This document shows positions 1 through 10,417 of a stretch of 64,000 nucleotides of DNA, in pieces. Source of the stretch: Phellopilus nigrolimitatus (lineage: Eukaryota > Basidiomycota > Agaricomycetes > Hymenochaetales > Hymenochaetaceae); the NCBI GenBank assembly GCA_021029095.1, contig JAJOHG010000073.1, forward strand, positions 62,001 through 126,000, written 5' to 3'. The position numbers and the translations under genes are program-made. Below the pieces are notes generated by a model, which saw only the letters and a program-made list of their open reading frames with translations, ran no database searches and was not told the origin of the DNA. The stretch's first letter is position 1, and the number at the start of each line of letters is the position of its first letter.

Positions 1-995
1 TCGCAATTCGCTTACGTTTCTCGACTGCTCTTCTTTCCGTGTCTGACTAAGCTGAAGGTGGACTCGCAAAATGCGAAAGCGGGTCACTGATCGTCGCATC
101 TCGTTCGAGCATACTCCCTCACGTCTTTTGTCATTTCCAAACGACTCCATCTGCAGCTTTCCGTTTTGCACGGCTTCTGAAATCTCGTAGGACATCCAGG
201 GCTTTCCGTTTTTTTATATCCGCATCTGGTTCAAGAACCTTGAGTGTAATGGTAAACTCAAAGAAGAGAGTTTTAATTCATATCGCGCATTTCGGTCAAT
301 GCAGCGTTAACAGACAATGCAGCAACCGCTTCCTCGCATCAGCCAACAGCCAATATCACGCGAGGAAGTCTTCGCGATTTGGGCCGAAGGGTGTTGTCAC
401 GCTATCGCCACTTTCAGCAAGACAAATACTGACTCTGCATGCTCGATCTCGATCCGCGGATTGTCTGGACTCTGACGGAAACGTGAAATGCCTTTCTGTT
501 TTTGTCGACTCGATTACACTCCCAACTATCTCGCCCTCATTGCGCTACTAAGATGCCGAAGCAATTCTCTAAGATCTTCGGAGCAGAACTGCATCTATAC
601 TATTTGACTTGGCGTGCCTTCTTATTTTGAATCTTGAATAGAAGCGCTATCTAATAAGGGCTGCCCTGGCTTACTCTCGGCTCCATATCGTCCATACCGT
701 ATTGACTTCCGGTTCTCTATCATCCCATGCTCTGGTGAAATTTATGGTTTTCTCTGCGCTTTTGGTCGCCTTCTTACACTGATCTTGTCATATTTGTCTT
801 ATCCGATTCCGAATCCTCGATGCTGCTTGTGCCCCATTTTCTGTTGTCTTGTTCAACTAAATACGCACCCAGTAAAATGAATACGGATAGAATGGTCTCG
901 CTAATATTGATTCTGGTGATAAATGCAGGATCTGGGGGCCTTTTCGTGCGATGTCTGAGTGTTATCTGTAAAGCATCACATGATCATGCTTGGTT
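1..995. other. Left flank outside the array, no gene seen
   Basis: This stretch shares none of the array blocks. The open frames in it are short (about 100 codons or less), lack recognisable domains and have no splice pattern I could follow. Repeat similarity begins abruptly near 996, so this is probably the left border of the amplified region. Confidence 0.5.
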
Positions 996-1590
996 ACCGC
1001 GGAGGGAGGCGGACATGTGAACCGAAGACTCGCTTTGCTTTGAGAAAGACGTCGGCTTGTGTTCGAACGGGGAAATTCGTACTGAACTTGGACAGACCGG
1101 TAGAGGCTGGTGAAGGCGCGTTCTGCCGGTGGGCCTCTGGGGAAGCCAAGCTCGCTTTCGAAGACGCGGATGCGAGCCGGCGAGAAGACGTGCCAGGCGA
1201 CGACGGGGACGTCTTCGACCACGTAGACAGCGATGCGCCGAGCCCGAGATTGCAAGAAGACTTGCGCAAGCATAGCGACGGTGTCCGTGCGCTACCTCGA
1301 TCCGATTCTGTGTGCAGATGCGGCCGAAAAGTCGACAAGGACGAGCGCTAACACATGATGCACCACCGGACATCTCGATGCGCTCGGCACAGCAATTGGA
1401 AGCGGATAATGCATCGACGAACATGCCGTTCGGAACGGCGCTAGTAGCCTCGACGGAGACGCGTAGAGTTCCTGTTCTTCAATACGCCGTGAGTTTCTCG
1501 CCTTTGGGGCCAAACAGGGATTTGTGCGCATCCAGGTTTCGTGTCCATCCGAAACCAGTTAAAATGTTATGCAGCTGAGCATCAAGTAAA
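996..1590 (-). repeat. Orphan upstream block (U) without a gene
   Basis: This matches, in minus orientation, the block found upstream of copies 1 and 2 (for example 3660-4110 and 6380-6830), including the stretch around the GGGGAAATT(C/T)GTAC motif and the decayed GAAGGCGCG-rich segment. In a complete unit a promoter and phosphatase gene would follow to the left. Here similarity stops near 996 and no promoter or gene is present, so the array appears truncated at this edge. Confidence 0.6.
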
Positions 1591-1599
1591 CGCCGAGCT

Positions 1600-2095
1600 G
1601 CTCGTGACGTCTTCGTCTCACGTGACCGATCACACGGCTTCTCCAGCGGCTTGAAAACTTGCCTGGCGCGCCCGGACGACAAAGCTTCTGTTTTCTCAAA
1701 AGATGAGAGGATATTACGCACACCGTGCGCTCTTGCGAATGACAGCACGGCATGAAATGTGGCCACACTTACTTTCGTCTGAACGGTATATGGATGCATG
1801 GGGAGTCGGCTGGATCATTGCATGTGACATTGGAATGACAAGGCAGGGATACATATGAATAACAGTTATGTGATGATTTTTATGTTGATTTTCAAATCGG
1901 AAGGAATGTATCGCGGATATGAGAGTGAGAGCATGGGAAAAGGGGGAAGAGAAGGAGGAAGACAGGACGAAGCACAGAAGAACAGGATAGAAGGATATGA
2001 AGACGGGATATCAAGCAGAACAATCCACGGCGCATAGCAGGAACAAATCACAGCACATGAAAGGAAAAGAAAAAAATAGCAGAGGAGCAACCGAT
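1600..2095 (-). repeat. Downstream block (D) of copy 1
   Basis: This follows the stop codon of copy 1 and is shared with copies 2-8. It includes the imperfect palindrome ATAACAGTTAT at 1859-1869, a polypurine-rich segment (about 1940-1990), and the segment ending near the AAGCTTCTG-type motif around 1683. It probably holds the 3' UTR and polyadenylation region. No open frame is conserved in it. Confidence 0.6.
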
Positions 2096-3265
2096 TCAGT
2101 GTTCGACAGTAAACACAAGCTGTGCCGTCGCGCCCTTGCCCTCGGTCCTACATCGCACCTTGCGCATATCATTCACGACAAAATGCGCACCACAGCCTTC
2201 TATCTTCGCGCGTTCGTGGCTCGTGCACACAGCGATGACTGTCGCACCACTCGCGACCCCCGCGCGGATGCCACTCGGAGAATCCTCGAACACGACACAA
2301 CGTTTTGCGTCAAAGCCGAGGCAGGATGCGGCAAGGAGGAAGGGATCTGGCGCGGGCTTGCCCGCCTTGAGCCGCTTGTCGTCGGCGGTGATGGTCACGG
2401 GTGGTGGGGTTATACCGACGCGGGTCATGGCGCCATAAGCTATGCGAAAGGCGCGTGAGTTACGCTGTAAGAAGGAAACAGAGGAGACTAATAACGAACC
2501 ATAGGTCTTTGCACCGCTAGTGGCGACGGCGTAGCGCCCGTCGGGTATGCACGCGATCATGTCCTTGACACCGGGCAGGATGCGAATAGAGCGGTCGACG
2601 GCGTCCGCCTCCATCTCCCACGCGGCCTCGATGTCGGCCTCGGCTGGCTTCTTCTGTACGTCGTCCGCAATGTAATCGGTATCGGGTGACTCGTCGAACA
2701 CAGGTGCGGAAGATTCTTCCGGGAGGGCGGAGGCGAGAATGTCTGAGAGGCGCGTTGCGAACGAGGGGCGTCGCAGGCCGGTAGACGGGTCGGTAAAGGA
2801 AGAGGGCGTGGAGAGCGAGCCGCTGCGCGAGGAGAAGGCGGATGTGGGGGAGAGGACCGGCGTCGACTCGCCGGAGTCCGAGCCGGCACGCGCAGAGAAG
2901 CCCGCCGACGACTCTCCGGAACTGAGGCGGCGCGCCTCGCGCTTCTTGAACGAGTCCGCGAAGTCGAGGATGGACTGCTCAAAAGCCTCGACGGCGGCAT
3001 CCATCTCATGCGCCTTGATATCCGGGCGGTAGAAAGCAAGGTTGTCGATGGCGCGCTTTCCGTGAGTCGCGGCGATGACAGTTTCGGGGTCAAGGCTCAG
3101 ATCAATGGCGACGGCGCCCCAGGCGGCCTCGACAGCGGCGATGGAGTCGGTAAGCGTGCCGTCCTGCGAGTAAGAGTCGTGTTAGTTTATGAGACGGAAA
3201 GGGGATGACGGAGGACGAACCATGTCGAAGAGGACGGCGTCAGCACGGAAGATGGTCGATTGCAT
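2096..3265 (-). CDS. HAD phosphatase array copy 1 (DOG/GPP-type sugar-phosphate phosphatase)
   Basis: Exons 3265-3221, 3163-2500 and 2439-2096 give 350 residues. Asp14 and Asp16 of DMDGT are the expected nucleophile and acid/base, Thr230-Ser231 is motif II, Lys264 (AGKP) motif III and Glu288-Asp289 (FED) motif IV. HGKR at 49-52 and LPGV at 211 match the cap of yeast 2-deoxyglucose-6-phosphate and glycerol-phosphate phosphatases. These are soluble Mg-dependent enzymes that dephosphorylate small sugar or polyol phosphates; the substrate here is unknown. Residues about 91-205 are a Ser/Thr/Pro-rich insert absent from yeast relatives, with RRPS at 146-149. The ATG is fixed by the MxST start common to all copies. 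Intron 2 (60 nt) is stop-free, so retention would keep the frame. Closest relative is copy 5. Confidence 0.92.
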
Positions 3266-3372
3266 GATGGTAAGGGTGGATTTGGAGGAGGACGCGGACG
3301 GGTGGGGACTAGGTAGTAGATAGAGGTTGAAGGTAGAGTTGTGATGAGGACTCGAGCAGACAACAGCACTCC

Positions 3373-3548
3373 TTTATACCCGGTTCGAGAGCGTGTTTCG
3401 TCATCGCACGAGAAGTGCCAAACAATTGCGATTGTTCAGGTAGGTATCTCGGAAGGCGGAGGATTCAGATGACGAGGAGAGGGAGCGGAAGCAACGGATG
3501 TCTCAGCTAAGCCGCTGCACTGCCACCGACCAGCGCGGCATGCACGTG
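3373..3548 (-). promoter_or_regulatory. Promoter module of copy 1
   Basis: On the minus strand, CACGTG lies at 3543-3548, the palindrome ACAATCGCAATTGT at 3422-3435 and a TATAAA box at 3373-3378, about 110 bp before the ATG. The same order and spacing recur at most copies, which supports a functional core promoter. Confidence 0.7.
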
Positions 3549-4803
3549 ACCGCGATGAGGTTTCGGAGACTGGGGGCAGCGAGTCGGAAGGAATGAAGGG
3601 CGATGGACGTCGAGAGAAGTAACATGAATAGAGGGTAATGACTTGCGGAGTGGGCGCGGAGGGTGACAGAAATGTAAACAGAAGACTCGCTTTGCTCTGA
3701 GAAGTCAGCGCCCCGTCGGCTAGTGTTTGTACGGGGAAATTTGTACTGAACTTGGGCAGAGAGGTAGAGGCTGGCGAAGGCGGGTTCTACCAGTGCGTCT
3801 CTGAAGAGGTCAAACTCGCAGTCGAAGGTGCAGATGTGTGCCAGCGAGAAGGCGCGCCAGGTGACGACGGGGACGCCCTCGACCACGTAGAAAGCGACGA
3901 CTTGTCGCGATCCGCCCTACTCGACGACTGGAGGCAGATGGTGCATCAATAAACACCTCACGCAGAGCATCGCTATCAGCCTCGGTGGGGACGCGCAATA
4001 GAATACAGAAACTGCAGCCGTTCCTGTTCTTCAACGTTGATCGCCCGCCTTCGAAACTAAGCAGGGATTTGTTGCGCATCCAGTTTTCGCGTCTATCCGA
4101 AATCAGCTCTTAGGCATATAGCTGAACGTACAGAAAAACACCAAGCAAGTTATGTTTACGACAGAGATAGCAATTTCGTGCCGAACGGCGAGTCCGAGCG
4201 AAACGTCGAGCTGCTCGTGACGGTCTTTCTCTCACCGTGACCGACCACGCGCCACGCTCTGACTCATGCTTTATCCGAATTAGGCTTTTGAGATCGATAT
4301 TTGACTGAAATTTAAAGTCCACAGGGAAGGATTTCTTTTCACTGAAAAGAAATCTTTCCCTGTGGACTTTAGGACTTTCCTGGCGCGCCGGGACAGGGAC
4401 GAAGCTTCTGATTCCTCACGGGACAAGATATAGTGTACACCGTGCACTTTGCGAACGGCAGCGCAGCTTGACAATGCGTAGGCACACACACTTTCTGTTT
4501 GGGCGGTTAAGACATGAAAAGGAGCTTCGATGACTTGGCTGGATCATTGGAATTGAGATGACGGGGTGAGGATACATATGAATAACAGTTATTTTTTATT
4601 ACTTTGCATTGAACAAAGATGAAAAGAGATGCGTTCCGGATATGAGCATCAGGAAGGAGGAAAGAGGATAGGAAGACAGCACGGGACATGGAGGACAGAA
4701 TAGGAAGACATGAGGACAGGAGAGGAAGACAGGATATCAAACACGGTGCAAAGCAGAAACAAATCACAGCACACGAAAAGCAAAACAACAAAAAGACGAC
4801 GGC
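3549..4803 (-). repeat. Upstream block of copy 1 and downstream block of copy 2
   Basis: The part from 3549 to about 4310 is the decayed U block. Its open frames are broken differently in each copy, so I do not call a gene. The part from 4371 to 4803 is the D block of copy 2, with ATAACAGTTAT at 4582-4592. A near-perfect hairpin separates them. Confidence 0.55.
4314..4370. repeat. 27-bp inverted repeat with 3-nt loop
   Basis: The arms 4314-4340 and 4344-4370 are reverse complements with one mismatch, around the loop ACT. The right arm continues the normal D-block sequence after GACTGAAA. The left arm looks like an inverted copy inserted next to it, as expected from fold-back template switching. 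Other units lack the hairpin. Confidence 0.85.
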
Positions 4804-5957
4804 TCAGTGCTCGACAGTAAATGCCAGCCGCATCCCCTCCCCCGTGCCCTCGGTCCTACACTGCACCTTGCGCATGTCCTCCACGACAAAATGCGCACCA
4901 CAACCTTCTATTTTACTGCGCTCGTGGCTCGTGCATACTGCAATGACCGTCGCGCCGCTCGCAACACCCGCACGGATCCCAGAGGGGCTGTCCTCAAACA
5001 CGACGCAACGTTTTGCGTCGAAGCCGAGGCAGGAGGCGGCGAGGAGGAAGGGATCCGGCGCGGGCTTCCCTGCCTTGAGCCGCTTGTCGTCCGCGGTGAT
5101 GGTTACGGGCGGCGGGGTTATACCGACGCGCGTCATCGCGCCGTAAGCTGTTTGAAAGGCGGGTGAGTTACACTGTGGGAAAAAGTAAGAGAGACGACGA
5201 ACCATAGGTCTTGGCCCCGCTGGTTGCGACGGCATAGCGTCCGTCGGGTATGCACGCGATCATGTCCTTCACGCCGGGCAGAATGCGAATCGAGCGGTCG
5301 ACGGCTTCGGACTCCGTCTCCCATGCAGCCTCGATATCAGCTTCCATCGCCTTCGCATTTGCGTGCTTGTCATCGGTGGATTCATCGAACACGGGTAGGG
5401 CGGAATCTTCCGAAAGGGCGGAGGCAAGCATGTCTGAGAGACGAGTTGCGAACGAAGGGCGCCGTACGCTAGTAGTGGGGTCGGTGGGGGAGGAGGGAGT
5501 GGAGAGTGACCCGCTGCGCGAGGAGAAGGCGGACGTGGGGGAGAATGCCGGTGTCGACTCGCCAGAGTCCAAGCCGGCGCGCGTAGAGAAGCCCGCCGAC
5601 GACTCTCCGGAGCTGCGGCGGTGCATCTCGCGCTTCTGATACGAGTCGGCAAAGTCGAGAATGGACTGCTCGAAGGCCTCGACGGCGGCGTCCATCGCAT
5701 GCGCCTTGATCTCCGGGCGGTAGAACGCAAGGTTGTCGATGGCGCGCTTGCCGTGCGTCGCGGCAATGACAGTTTCGGGGTCGAGCCCGAGGTCGACGGC
5801 GACGGCGCCCCAAGCGGCCTCAACAGCGGCGATGGAGTCCGTGAGCGTACCATCCTGCGCGAAAGAGGGAGTGTTAGTGGATGGGAGGGAGAGAGGAAGA
5901 TGGAGGACGGACCATGTCGAAGAGAACAGCGTCAGCGCGGAAGGTGGTCGATGGCAT
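4804..5957 (-). CDS. HAD phosphatase array copy 2
   Basis: Exons 5957-5913, 5854-5203 and 5147-4804 give 346 residues starting MPSTTF. All four catalytic motifs are present (DMDGT, VATSG, AGKP, FED). The insert begins SYQKREMHRRSSG, a variant unique to this copy, carries VRRPSFATRLSDML, and ends in the lysine-type linker DDKHANAKAMEADIE. Intron 1 is 58 nt and its acceptor leads into GATGG instead of the usual GACGG, which still encodes Asp. Intron 2 (55 nt) is not a multiple of three. Confidence 0.92.
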
Positions 5958-6064
5958 GATGGTAAGGGTGAATTTGGAGGAGGAAGGGGACTGGTAGGGA
6001 TTTGGTAGTAGGTAGTGGTTGAAGGTAGAGTTGTGATGCGGGCTTAGAGCAGCAACAACGCTCC

Positions 6065-6247
6065 TTTATACGCAGCTCGAGGGTGTGTTTCGTCATTGCA
6101 CGAAAAGGGCCAAACAATTGCGATTGTTCAGGTAGGTATCTCGGAAGGCGGAGGATTCAGATGACGAGGAGACGGAGCGGAAGCAACGGATGTCTCAACT
6201 AAGCCGCTGCACACTGCCACCGACCCGCACGCCGAGGCCTGCACGTG
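6065..6247 (-). promoter_or_regulatory. Promoter module of copy 2
   Basis: CACGTG at 6242-6247, the ACAATCGCAATTGT palindrome at 6114-6127 (minus-strand reading) and TATAAA at 6065-6070, about 108 bp upstream of the ATG. Confidence 0.7.
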
Positions 6248-7505
6248 ATCGCGATGAGGTTTCGGAAGGACGGGGGCAGTGAGTAGGGAGGTATGAAGGG
6301 GCGATGGACGTCGAGAGAAGTAACATGGATAGAGGGTAAGGGCTGGAGGAGCGGGCGCGGAGGGAGACAACTGAGAAATGTAAACAGAAGACTCGCTTTG
6401 CTCTGAGAAGACAGCGCCCCGTCAGCTTGTGTTTGTACGGGGAAATTTGTACGGAACTTGCGCAGAGGTGGAGGCTGGCGAAGGCGCGCTCGTCGGTGCG
6501 CCTCTGGAAAGGTCAAACCCGCAATCGAAGATGCAGATGTGTGCCAGCGAGAAGGCGCGCCAGGCGATGACGGGGACGCCCTCGACCACGCAGAAAGCGA
6601 CGACTTGGCGCGATCCGCCCGACTCACCGACCGAAGGCAGATGATGCGTCAATGAATACCCCACACAGAGCATCGCTAGCAGCCTCGCTGGGAGCGCGCA
6701 GATACACGCAGAGGCGCAGAGACTGCAGCATTCCCTGCTCTTCAACGCGACGCGTTCTCGCCTTCTAAGGCAAGCAGGGACTTCATGCGCATCCAGTTTT
6801 CGCATCCATCCGAAATTAATTTTTAGGTTATGTAGCTGAGCGCATTCAGTTATGTTTATGCCAGAAGCAGCAAACAGCAATGTAGCAAGCGAGAGTCGAG
6901 TCCGAGCAAAGAGCCGAAGCTGCTCACACGTGGCCAATGTGCGCGCGTCTCAGAATCCTGGTCCGTCCACGTCGCGACGCGCAGGGCTCGGTCTCATACT
7001 CTATCCGACTTAGACTCTTGAGAGCGATATCTGTCTGAAAAGAGAACTTTGACTTGGGGACTTGGCCTGACACGCCCGGACGGCAAAGCTTCTATTTCCT
7101 CACGGGATGAGAAGATATAGCGCACACGATGTGCGCACTTTCGCGAAGGATAGCGCGGCCTGACAATGCCTAGACATCGCGTACTTTCGTTTGGTGGTGA
7201 AGCGACGAAGCTGAGACTGGGCAGCATTGGATGTGAGATTGGGATGACGAGGTAAGGATACTTATGAATAACAGTTATTTTGTTTACAATTTCTATATTG
7301 CTTTGCACGGCCGAGCAGTTTAGATAAAGAAATCGTAAGAAGATGCGTTGCGGATATGAGCATCGGAAAAGGAAGTGAGGATAGGAAGACATGAGGACAG
7401 GAGGGGAAGACATGAAAACAGGATTGGAAGACAGGATATGAAACAAGGTGCAAAGCAGAAACAAATCACAGCACGCGAAAAGCAAAACAACAGAAAGAGG
7501 ATAGC
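6248..7505 (-). repeat. Upstream block of copy 2 and downstream block of copy 3
   Basis: The U block (to about 7060) mirrors 11980-12735 on the other palindrome arm. The D block of copy 3 (about 7060-7505) carries ATAACAGTTAT at 7268-7278 and a GGAAGACA/GAGGACAGGA-rich stretch near 7370-7440. No conserved open frame was seen. Confidence 0.55.
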
Positions 7506-8591
7506 TCAGTGCTCGACGGTAAATGCCAACTGCATCCCCGCGCCCTCGCCCTCGATCTTACACCGCACCTTGCGCATGTCCTCCACGACAAAATGCGCAC
7601 CACAGTTTTCTATTTTGCTGCGCTCGTGGCTGGTGCACACAGCGATGACAGTTGCGCCGCTCGCGACGCCCGCGCGGATCCCCGAGGGGCTGTCCTCAAA
7701 GACGACGCATCCTTTCGCGTCGAAGCCGAGACAAGACGCGGCGAGGAGGAACGGGTCCGGCGCAGGCTTGCCTGCCTTTAAGCGTTTGTCGTCGGCGGTG
7801 ATGGTTACGGGCGGCGGGATTATGCCGACTCGGGTCATGGCGCCATAAGCTGTGCGAAAGGCGGATGAGTTACGCTGTAAGAAGGAAGCAGAGGAGATTA
7901 ATGACGAACCATAGGTATTGGCACCGCTGGTTGCGACGGCGTAGCGCCCGTCGGGTATGCACTCGATCATGTCCTTCACGCCGGGCAGTATGCGGATCGA
8001 GCGGTCGACGCTGTCGGCCTCTGTCTCCCACGCGGCCTCGATGTCGGTGTCCGCCTGCTTCTCGTCGGCGTGCTTGTCATCGGCTGACTCGTCGAATACG
8101 GGTACGACAGAATCCTCCGGGATGGCGGATGCGAGCATGTCGGAGAGGCGCGCTGCGAAGGAGGGGCGGCGCAGGCCAGTGGAGGGGTCGATGGAAGAGG
8201 AGGAGGGCGTGGAAAGAGACCCCGAGCGCGAGGAGAAGGCGGACGTGGGGGACAAGCCCGGTGTCGACTCGCCCGAGTCCGAGCCTGCCGACAACTCTCC
8301 GGTGCTGCGACGGCGCGCGGCGCGCTTCTGGAACGAGTCGGCGAAGTCGAGGATAGACTGCTCGAAGGCCGCGACGGCGCCTTCCATCTCGTGGGGCTTG
8401 ATTTCTGGACGGAATTGCGCGAGGTTGTCGACTGCGCGCTTTCCGTGTGTCGCGGCGATGACGGTTTCGGGGTCGAGGCCGAGGTCGACGGCGACGGCGC
8501 CCCAGGCAGCTTCGACGGCGGCGATGGAGTCGGTGAGGGTGCCGTCCATGTCGAAGAGCACGGCGTCGGCGCGGAAGGTGGTCGATGGCAT
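7506..8591 (-). CDS. HAD phosphatase array copy 3, intron 1 absent
   Basis: Exons 8591-7910 and 7849-7506 give 341 residues. The motif-I codons read straight through as FDMDGTLTDS: the intron that splits this motif in most copies is precisely missing. It differs from the majority by AQFRPEIKPHEMEGAV in the cap and by a shortened insert start (GELSAGSDSGES). Exon 3 has DAKGC where most copies have DAKRC. The remaining 60-nt intron is stop-free, so retention would give an in-frame 20-residue insertion. It is nearly the same protein as copy 4, its divergent neighbour. Confidence 0.92.
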   Translation of the reverse strand: MPSTTFRADAVLFDMDGTLTDSIAAVEAAWGAVAVDLGLDPETVIAATHGKRAVDNLAQFRPEIKPHEMEGAVAAFEQSILDFADSFQKRAARRRSTGELSAGSDSGESTPGLSPTSAFSSRSGSLSTPSSSSIDPSTGLRRPSFAARLSDMLASAIPEDSVVPVFDESADDKHADEKQADTDIEAAWETEADSVDRSIRILPGVKDMIECIPDGRYAVATSGANTYGSSLISSASFLQRNSSAFRTAYGAMTRVGIIPPPVTITADDKRLKAGKPAPDPFLLAASCLGFDAKGCVVFEDSPSGIRAGVASGATVIAVCTSHERSKIENCGAHFVVEDMRKVRCKIEGEGAGMQLAFTVEH

Positions 8592-8710
8592 AGTTGCAAG
8601 ATAAGATAGGCGAATTTCGAGAAAGTGCGAAGAGGAAGTTGAAGGACTTGGTGGGTGGTGGTGGGAAGAGGTAGAGTTGTGATGAGGACTCAAGCAGAAA
8701 TCAGCGTTCC

Positions 8711-8859
8711 TTTATACCTTTCTCGAGGACGTATTTCGTCATTGCACTATATTGGGTCGAACAATTAACCAGGTATCTCGGAAGGCGGATGCAAGGAGCG
8801 GGAGAGTCTCAGCTCGACCCGCTCGGCGCTCGGCGCTTCGGACTGCTCGCTTGCACGTG
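8711..8859 (-). promoter_or_regulatory. Promoter module of copy 3
   Basis: CACGTG at 8854-8859, GAGTCTCAGCTCGACCCG-like sequence near 8800-8820, and TATAAA at 8711-8716. The 14-bp palindrome is degraded to ACAATT only (about 8760). Confidence 0.6.
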
Positions 8860-10160
8860 ACCGTGACGTATCCGGGTGCAGCATCGAGAGTATCGCGCGG
8901 CCTTTGTATTTCCCAGACTTGGATTTGGGTGCGGCGCGTGTCGCGCATTGTATGGAGCTGTAGTCTGCATTTATAAGGCGAGAGGTTGGCAGGTCAAAGA
9001 TTTTATTCGTGGTGTCAGTGTTTTCGAGACAGCTCCCAGGCGGCACACAGCAGGCAAACGATAATTTTGTTACTCCCCTCAACTTCGCTGCATTGTCATC
9101 ATAGACCATTTCAGAAGTTGACGTGAGGAAGAGCCTGTGTTATGTAGTGCGTTCAAGCTCATGCAATTCATCGAAATCCATGTAATATATAACTGGTAAA
9201 ACCATGCCGGTCTGCGAACTCTCACCCTGTGCAGACAGATGCTCGTGATGCAGGACTCCAAGCTTATTCATTTCTCTTATGTCTGCCGCGTGTTTTGATC
9301 TTAGTCTGTATTAGTTTTATAAATTCAGATTCTCGTGTGTTTATTTGCATTTGGAGGGGTCCAGGTACGCCTGACTGCCTGATATGCACAACGGTATACA
9401 ACAACTGACTAGGACGGTAAGAGTAATAAATCAACGCATGATCTGCCCGTATGCCCGTACCCATACTTACCCCTTGGAAATGGACCTATACTACCCAACT
9501 TGGAAAGCCGATGGCCACGAGGGGACTCACAAGGATTAGACTTCGCGAAGATCATCAACCACGTGTCTTTCAAACGACGATATGGATTATATCTGAAGTA
9601 CGATAAAAATGTAACGGGCACATGTACACGTTTGAGACGGTCGAAAGGAGATAGGTTACAGGTTACATGTATTCGCTCACGCTAGGAAGAAACCCCCAGA
9701 CTCCAAAAATCTGAGGTGCGCTTTGTTCTACCGCTTCGCGAAGGTGGGGCTGGGATGTTTTTGTTATTGACTCGGGAGAGTGGGCGGCGGATGGCGAATG
9801 GCGATGAAGTCTCTCCAGAGCGCAGGAGAGCCACTGAGGGCAGGATTCAAACTAGTTGAATCGAAGGATACATTGTCTCCACAAGTCCACAAAATGACGA
9901 TGACGTGCTCTGCTAAATTTTTTGTTGTGCATGGTGCATGTCAGAAGGCGATGAGTAAGTATTTTTTGTTGTTTGGTGTATGTAAAACATATGTGAGCAG
10001 TCCGCACCAATCACGATCGGTCTAACCGTCCGCGCCACCAGCCCAAAGCAGACGGGAGCGCGAAAGGCAAGGGCGGAGTGCTGCATCCGGAATAGGTCAC
10101 GGACTCACGGAGCGGGCGGTGTCGATCTGTGGCGGTGCCTGCCGAGGCGCCGAGTGCCGA
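8860..10160. other. Central spacer of inverted duplication 1
   Basis: This lies between the divergent copies 3 and 4. It shares no clear block with other units, open frames are under 120 codons without recognisable domains, and no splice pattern was followed. The spacer is asymmetric, so the inverted copies are not joined head to head directly. Confidence 0.45.
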
Positions 10161-10274
10161 GCTGAGACTTCCGCTCCCTCTTCTCGTCATCCGCGCCCCG
10201 AGATACTTTGCCTGAATAATTGTTTAACCCGATATCGTGCAATGACGAAATACCTCTGCCGGGATGCGTATAAA
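10161..10274 (+). promoter_or_regulatory. Promoter module of copy 4
   Basis: GCTGAGACTTCCGCTCCCTC at 10161-10180 and TATAAA at 10269-10274. The CACGTG core is absent and the palindrome is reduced to GAATAATTGT, so this promoter is more diverged than those of other copies. Confidence 0.55.
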
Positions 10275-10417
10275 AGGGCGCTGATTTCTGCCTCGGTCTT
10301 CATCACAACTCTACCTCTTCCCACCACCACCTAACCTTCAACCTCCTCTTCGCACTTCCGCCCTCCTCTCCCCACACAACCACCAAGCCACTTATCCTCC
10401 TATCTTATCTCGCAACT

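Larger units (their letters stand above)
996..8591 (-). repeat. Left arm of inverted duplication 1 (copies 3-2-1)
   Basis: The three minus-strand units mirror plus-strand units beyond 10418. Copy 3 is nearly the same protein as copy 4 and shares its intron-1-less structure. Intergenic spacings also match: 1548 bp between copies 3 and 2 against 1505 bp between copies 4 and 5. Copy 1 is closest to copy 5: both start MQSTIF, share intron 1 sequence and read RPDIK. The mirror is therefore not perfectly collinear. Confidence 0.6.

Noticed and set aside
962..1338. Long overlapping antisense open frames in the upstream block (also at 3503-3886, 12346-12891 and 32084-32617) with a recurring VVAWRAFSLAHICIFD-like segment
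   Set aside because: Starts, stops and flanking frames differ in every copy and no domain is recognisable. The similarity follows from repeated DNA.
5269..5853. Very long Arg/Pro/Ser-rich open frames overlapping every phosphatase in other frames
   Set aside because: They are shadows of GC-rich exon 2. Their composition is that of frame-shifted Ser/Ala/Asp codons and they cross introns.
8592..8693. An N-terminal extension of copy 3 up to 8693
   Set aside because: The codon at 8693 is TTG and lies about 20 bp from the TATA box. The MPSTTF start at 8591 matches all other copies.
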